From positions 168,761 to 232,760 of the forward strand of contig NZ_MJGN01000045.1 of the NCBI RefSeq assembly GCF_001865065.1: 64,000 bases of DNA, in the 5' to 3' direction. The DNA comes from Curtobacterium sp. MCBA15_008 (lineage in GTDB: Bacteria > Actinomycetota > Actinomycetes > Actinomycetales > Microbacteriaceae). The position numbers and the translations under genes were made by a program. The notes below the pieces were generated by a model. That model searched no databases. It saw nothing but the letters and a program-made list of their open reading frames with translations, and was not told the origin of the DNA. Below, piece by piece: positions 59,955 through 64,000 of the stretch; positions within the stretch are counted from its first letter, which is position 1, and every line of letters starts with the position of its first letter.

Positions 59955-60773
59955 ATGACCAAGACCTCCCGCCGCATCCTCGCGGCCGTGCTGACCGTCG
60001 TGTCGCTGATCTGGCTGATCCCGTCGTACCTGCTCGTCGTCAACGCCTTCACGAAGAGCGCCGACTACTCGGGCACGCCGTCCTGGTGGCCGACCTCGTG
60101 GTCCCTGTTCGACAACATCGCCACGGCGTTCCAGAACGCGAACGTCGGCCAGGGCATGGCGAACAGCCTGCTCTACTCCGTCGTCGGAGCGGGGGCCGCG
60201 GTGTTCATCGCGGCGCTCGCCTCGTTCGCGGTCACGATCATGCCGGTCAAGCGCCCGACGTTCTGGTTCTGGGTGATCTACATCGGCACGATCCTGCCGC
60301 TGCAGGCCTTCCTGTCGCCGCTGTTCACCGGGTTCGCCGCCGCGTCGCTGTTCGACACGCAGTACGGCATGCTGCTCGTCTACGTGGCCCTGACGATCCC
60401 GTTCGCGTTCTTCGTGGTGCGCGGCCACATGACCGGGCTGCCGAACGAGGTGCGCGAAGCCGCGTCGCTCGACGGAGCCGGGTGGGTCCGGATGTTCTTC
60501 CAGGTCCACCTGCCGCTGTCGACGAGCGCGCTCCTCGCCGCCTTCGTCTTCCAGTTCACGTGGATCTGGAACGACCTGCTGTTCGGCCTGACCCTGTCGA
60601 CCAGCCCGAACATCCGGCCGGTGATGGCGACCCTCGCCGACCTGACCGGCAACTACTCGACGTACGGGCCGCCGGTGGCGCTCGCCGGAGCGCTCGTCGC
60701 GTCGCTGCCGACCATCATCGTGTTCTTCTCGTTCCAGCGGTTCTTCGCCCGCGGGCTGAACCCGACGGCCTGA
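59955..60773 (+). CDS. Sugar ABC transporter permease (MalG type)
   Basis: This 272-residue partner permease has six helices and the EAA loop EVREAASLDGAGWVRMFFQVHLPLS (about residues 165-190). The C-terminal FFSFQRFFARGLNPTA is the usual MalG-type end. It follows the MalF-type gene by 13 bases, with GCAGGAG before its start. The stop codon lies in a 14-base tandem repeat. The GH38 gene follows 80 bases on. Confidence 0.92.
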   Translation: MTKTSRRILAAVLTVVSLIWLIPSYLLVVNAFTKSADYSGTPSWWPTSWSLFDNIATAFQNANVGQGMANSLLYSVVGAGAAVFIAALASFAVTIMPVKRPTFWFWVIYIGTILPLQAFLSPLFTGFAAASLFDTQYGMLLVYVALTIPFAFFVVRGHMTGLPNEVREAASLDGAGWVRMFFQVHLPLSTSALLAAFVFQFTWIWNDLLFGLTLSTSPNIRPVMATLADLTGNYSTYGPPVALAGALVASLPTIIVFFSFQRFFARGLNPTA

Positions 60774-60802
60774 CCCCGACGGCCTGACCCCGACTGCCTG
60801 CG
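60761..60802. repeat. 14-bp tandem repeat over the permease stop
   Basis: cccgacggcctgac occurs at 60761-60774 and 60775-60788, followed by a degenerate third copy cccgactgcctgcg at 60789-60802. The first unit holds the stop codon TGA; the second repeats it. It is probably a slippage product at the gene end. Confidence 0.75.
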
Positions 60803-60853
60803 CCGTCCCCCGTCCCGCTCCCTGCTCCGACCACCGAAGGAAGTCCTGCTCCG

Positions 60854-63800
60854 ATGACCGAACCCGCCCTCGTCTCCGCCCAGCCCTGGTCGCACCTGGA
60901 GGCCCGCGACGGACTCCTCGACCGGGCGACCGTCGCCACGGGATCGATCGGGGGCGTCCGCGTGCGGGTCCTCCCCGAGCCGCTGCTGACCGAGCGGGAG
61001 GGCACCACCGTGCAGGCCGTGCGACTGCTCGTCGACGGCCGGCTCCCCGATCCGGCCACCGCGGCGCTCACGGGTCCGGCCGGCGACCTCGTCGTCGGCA
61101 GTGCTCCCGCGCCCGACGACACGTCCGTCCGGCTCCTCGTCCGCGCGGTCGCCGAGCCGACCGAGGTGGCCCTGGCGCTGTCGGACCTCGGCGACGAGAC
61201 GATCTCCTTCGTGCTGCTGCCCCAGCGGGCCTGGTCGGTGCACGTCGTCCACCACTCGCACTTCGACTTCGGGTACACCGATCCGCAGACCACGGTGATC
61301 TCGTCGCAGCGCTCGTACCTCGACTCCGCGGTGGAGCTCGCCGCGGCGACGAGCGAGTGGCCCGACGCCGCGCGGTTCCGGTGGAACGTCGAAGCGCTCT
61401 GGGCGTTCGCCGACTGGGAGCGGCACCGTCCGGCGGCGAAGGTCGCCGAGTTCGTGCGGCTCGTGCAGCAGGGGTCGATCGGTCTCAGCGCGATGCCCTA
61501 CAACCTGCACACCGACACGTGCTCGACCGAGGAACTCCACGAGCTCCTCCGCGAAGCCCGGCGCATCCGGGAGCAGTACGGCATCGACTTCACCACGGCC
61601 ATGCAGACCGACGTGCCCGGTCAGGTCGCGGGTCTGCCCGACGCCCTGCAGGAGGTCGGCGTCCGGTACCTCGCCGTCGCGCACAACTGGGCCGGGCGGT
61701 CGATGCCCCACCAGAACGGCGCCCTCGACCTGCCGCGCCTGTTCCGGTGGCGCACCCCGGCCGGCAACTCGGTCGTGGTGTGGATGACGGACAGCCCGCA
61801 CGGTCTCGCCTACATGGAGGGGCCGATGGTCGGGCTGACCGAGTCGTACGAGGTCGCCGAGACGTACCTGCCCGCCTACCTGACGGCGCTCGCGACCCGC
61901 GGCTACCCGTTCCCGCCCGGGGTCTTCGGCGCGCACGGCGAGACCGCCGAAGGGCGACCCGGCTACCCGTGGGAGGTCCTGCACCTGCGCACACAGGGGT
62001 TCATGGGCGACAACGGGCCGGCGCGACTGCACCTGTCGGAGGTCGTCCGCCGGTGGAACGAGACCTGGACGTCGCCGACCCTGCGCGTCTCGACCAACGA
62101 GGACTTCTTCGCCGAGGCGGAGGCCCGGCACGGCGACGAGCTGATCACCGTCGAGGGGGACTGGGGCGACTGGTGGGTCGAAGGTGTCGGGTCGGCCGCC
62201 GTCCCGCTCGCACTCGCGCGTGAGGCGCAGGCCACCGTCAGCGACGCCCGCTCCTTCTCGCAGGCGGCCGCGTGGCTCGGCGGCCAGGCGGTCCCGACCG
62301 AGCGCCGTGACTCCGACGCCGCCTACGACGCGATCTCGATGTTCAACGAGCACACCTGGGGTGCGAGCAACTCGTGGACCCACGGCGACGAGGGCTACGA
62401 CTCCGGCGAACGGCAGTGGCAGTGGAAGGTGGCGCAGGCCCTCACCGGCCACCAGCACGGACGCGACCTCGAGGAGCACGCCCTCGTCTACCTGGCGGAC
62501 ACCGTGGCCACGCCGGACGACGCCCTCGCGGCGATCGTCGTCGCCAACGCGTCCGGGGCCACGCGCACCGGCGCCGTCCGCTTCCTGCTCAAGGAGTCCA
62601 CGGTCCCGCTCGGCGCACACGTCGCCCTCCGCGACGGCCGCACCGGCGAGCGGCTCGACCCGGTGCTCGAACCGCAGTCGAACTCCCTGCACCGCGAGTC
62701 CGGGCGCTGGGTGACCGTGCAAGTGCGCGACGTGCCGGCGTTCGGGTTCGTCCGGGTCGACGTCCTGTCCGCCGACCGGAGTGTCGAGGCACCGCGGACG
62801 CACGACGCGCTCACCACGCCGGCAGCCGAGCTGTTCACGCTCGAGAACACGTTCCTCCGCGTCGCCGTCGACCCGCAGACGTCGACCATCCGCTCCGTCG
62901 TCGAACTGGCGACCGGACGCGAGATCGTCGAGCAGTACGCGCCCGCCGGCTTCAACGGGTACGTCTACGACGAGTACGGCTCGTCGGGCGCCGGCGTGAA
63001 CCACCTGGCGAACAAGCTCTGGAGCTCCGACCGCCTCGAGCTCCTCGCCAGCCGGACCACCGGCGGTCCGGCGGTGCTGGTCGAGCGGGTGTCGGACGCC
63101 GTCGAGGAGCGGCTGGTCTACCGGTTCGCGGCGGCCGGGGTCGACAGCGTCACGGTCACGCTCCGGCTGCGACACGGCGAGCCCCGCCTCCGCATCGAGA
63201 ACCGCCTCGAGAAGCCGGTCACCCGTACGAAGGAAAGCGCGTTCTTCGCCTTCCCCTTCGCCGCCGCCGAGCCCGTCGTCCGGTACGAGGTCTCCGGCGG
63301 CGTGACCGGCGACGGCCTGGCGCACGTCCCCGGCGCTCCGCAGCACATGCGCGCCATCCGGAACTGGGTCAGCGTGCAGGACGCCGACGACGCGGTGGTG
63401 TGGGTGACGAAGGACGCTCCGCTCGTGCACCCGGGGACGATCTCCCTGCCGTACGCGCCGTTCCCCGCCAGCACCAGCCCGACGCGGGCGGCGACCGTCT
63501 ACTCGTGGCTGCACAACAACGTGTGGGACACGAACTTCCCGATCGAGCAGGGTTTCACCGCGACCTTCGAGTACGCGATCGGGGTCCGGTCGGACCCGTC
63601 CGAGCCGGTCGAGGCCGTCGCGGTGCAGACGACCGCCGACCTCGTCCGGCCCCTCGCGGCGGTGCCCGCCTCCGGCGCGGGTGGTGCGGGTGGGGCGTCG
63701 GCCGAGCTCCTCACGATCAGCGATCCGCGGGTGCGACTGGTGTCGGTGGTCGCCGGCGACGACGACGGGGCGTCCATCGTGCGGCTCCAGTCGTTCGCGG

Positions 63801-63973
63801 ACGAGCCGGTCGACGTCGAGCTCGCCTTCGGGGTCCCCGTCGAGACCGCCGGCCGGTCGACGTTCCTCGGTGACGACAGGGACGCGCCGATCACCCTCGA
63901 CGACGGTGTCGTTCGGACGTCGCTCGCGTCGTTCGAGGCGGCTGCGGTGCGCGTCCGGCGCGCGCCCCGGTGA
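60854..63973 (+). CDS. GH38-type alpha-mannosidase, cytoplasmic
   Basis: This 1039-residue enzyme has no signal peptide, so it acts inside the cell on imported oligosaccharides. GH38 features: HHSHFDFGYTD with metal ligands His136 and Asp138, AMQTDVPGQVAG with the candidate nucleophile Asp253, FGAHGETAEG and FNEHTWGASN. The last half is the C-terminal beta domain family (GFNGYVYDEYGSSGAGVNHLANKLWSSDRL, FFAFPFAAAEPVVRYE, WLHNNVWDTNFPIEQGF). It releases mannose from the non-reducing ends of mannan fragments. It is the last gene of the importer operon in this window. ATG 60854 follows GAAGGAAG. Confidence 0.9.
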   Translation: MTEPALVSAQPWSHLEARDGLLDRATVATGSIGGVRVRVLPEPLLTEREGTTVQAVRLLVDGRLPDPATAALTGPAGDLVVGSAPAPDDTSVRLLVRAVAEPTEVALALSDLGDETISFVLLPQRAWSVHVVHHSHFDFGYTDPQTTVISSQRSYLDSAVELAAATSEWPDAARFRWNVEALWAFADWERHRPAAKVAEFVRLVQQGSIGLSAMPYNLHTDTCSTEELHELLREARRIREQYGIDFTTAMQTDVPGQVAGLPDALQEVGVRYLAVAHNWAGRSMPHQNGALDLPRLFRWRTPAGNSVVVWMTDSPHGLAYMEGPMVGLTESYEVAETYLPAYLTALATRGYPFPPGVFGAHGETAEGRPGYPWEVLHLRTQGFMGDNGPARLHLSEVVRRWNETWTSPTLRVSTNEDFFAEAEARHGDELITVEGDWGDWWVEGVGSAAVPLALAREAQATVSDARSFSQAAAWLGGQAVPTERRDSDAAYDAISMFNEHTWGASNSWTHGDEGYDSGERQWQWKVAQALTGHQHGRDLEEHALVYLADTVATPDDALAAIVVANASGATRTGAVRFLLKESTVPLGAHVALRDGRTGERLDPVLEPQSNSLHRESGRWVTVQVRDVPAFGFVRVDVLSADRSVEAPRTHDALTTPAAELFTLENTFLRVAVDPQTSTIRSVVELATGREIVEQYAPAGFNGYVYDEYGSSGAGVNHLANKLWSSDRLELLASRTTGGPAVLVERVSDAVEERLVYRFAAAGVDSVTVTLRLRHGEPRLRIENRLEKPVTRTKESAFFAFPFAAAEPVVRYEVSGGVTGDGLAHVPGAPQHMRAIRNWVSVQDADDAVVWVTKDAPLVHPGTISLPYAPFPASTSPTRAATVYSWLHNNVWDTNFPIEQGFTATFEYAIGVRSDPSEPVEAVAVQTTADLVRPLAAVPASGAGGAGGASAELLTISDPRVRLVSVVAGDDDGASIVRLQSFADEPVDVELAFGVPVETAGRSTFLGDDRDAPITLDDGVVRTSLASFEAAAVRVRRAPR

Positions 63974-63981
63974 CCCGCGGC

Positions 63982-64000
63982 GGACGGGAGGCTCGTGGCG
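63982..64000. repeat. Left arm of a GGACGGGAGGC-type inverted repeat, cut by the edge
   Basis: cggacgggaggctcgtggcg begins just past the mannosidase stop and resembles the left arm of the hairpin at 22073. The right arm would be beyond the window. It is probably the terminator of the importer operon. Confidence 0.4.

Noticed and set aside
60653..63514. Minus-strand frame of 953 codons opposite the mannosidase
   Set aside because: The composition is typical of a high-GC antisense frame, and the plus strand shows GH38 motifs throughout.

Overview
The window looks like chromosomal DNA of a very GC-rich Gram-positive actinobacterium. I infer a free-living or plant-associated member of the Microbacteriaceae, possibly Curtobacterium-like, from gene content and style rather than from any marker gene. 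The supporting signs are about 70% or higher GC by eye, frequent GTG/TTG starts, one-to-eight base stop/start overlaps, SARP and LAL-type regulators, LCP and DUF4232 envelope proteins, and secreted multi-domain polysaccharidases. No rRNA, tRNA, CRISPR array, insertion sequence, prophage gene or origin was found, and no gene looks foreign in base use.

Layout. 1-2.4 kb: the end of a GNAT acetyltransferase, a divergent LysR/SDR pair and a small HTH protein. 2.4-8.3 kb: a very large secreted GH81 beta-1,3-glucanase with three discoidin-like modules, followed by a strong hairpin. 8.3-15 kb: a four-gene ABC export/FtsX-type operon (two permeases, two ATPases). 15-19.2 kb: an SDR, a GT87 membrane mannosyltransferase and a NarL-type two-component system. 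19.2-26.8 kb: an MFS/SDR/TetR regulatory unit, a flavoprotein, a GT1-like glycosyltransferase, a second SDR and a TetX-like monooxygenase. 26.8-29.2 kb: a small acidic protein, a Pr6Pr membrane protein and a metallo-beta-lactamase-fold hydrolase. 29.2-35.2 kb: a minus-strand cluster with an OmpR-type two-component system, a tiny Cys/His protein, an amidoligase-like enzyme, a secreted triple-repeat protein, a DUF4232 lipoprotein and an LCP enzyme. 35.3-40.7 kb: a LAL-type LuxR regulator, a flavoprotein and an amidohydrolase with paired operators. 40.8-45.3 kb: membrane, GNAT and SARP genes and a second DUF4232 lipoprotein. 45.4-52.4 kb: a MenA-like prenyltransferase, an MGT-type glycosyltransferase, a GyrI-like protein, a BBE-type flavoenzyme, a SnoaL-like protein and several small genes. 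52.4-64 kb: an alpha-mannan utilisation locus.

The clearest functional system is the alpha-mannan locus. It combines a secreted GH76 endo-alpha-1,6-mannanase, a sugar ABC importer (lipoprotein plus two permeases), a cytoplasmic GH38 alpha-mannosidase, a ROK protein and a class I mannose-6-phosphate isomerase. A LacI-family repressor sits in the middle. I find near-identical palindromes (core TTGGTAACGTTATCAA) at three promoters, so the extracellular cutting, uptake, intracellular hydrolysis and entry into glycolysis appear to form one LacI regulon. With the GH81 laminarinase upstream, the window encodes tools against both main fungal wall polymers, beta-1,3-glucan and alpha-mannan.

The least understood region is 31.2-35.2 kb, where an amidoligase-like enzyme lies beside an exported protein with three copies of a roughly 40-residue repeat. 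Other points of note are an ABC ATPase with an AbrB-like tail, an SDR lacking the catalytic Tyr/Lys, an orphan pair of GACCGATCGGTC operators, paired TetR sites containing the -35 sequences, and short tandem repeats lying on several stop codons.
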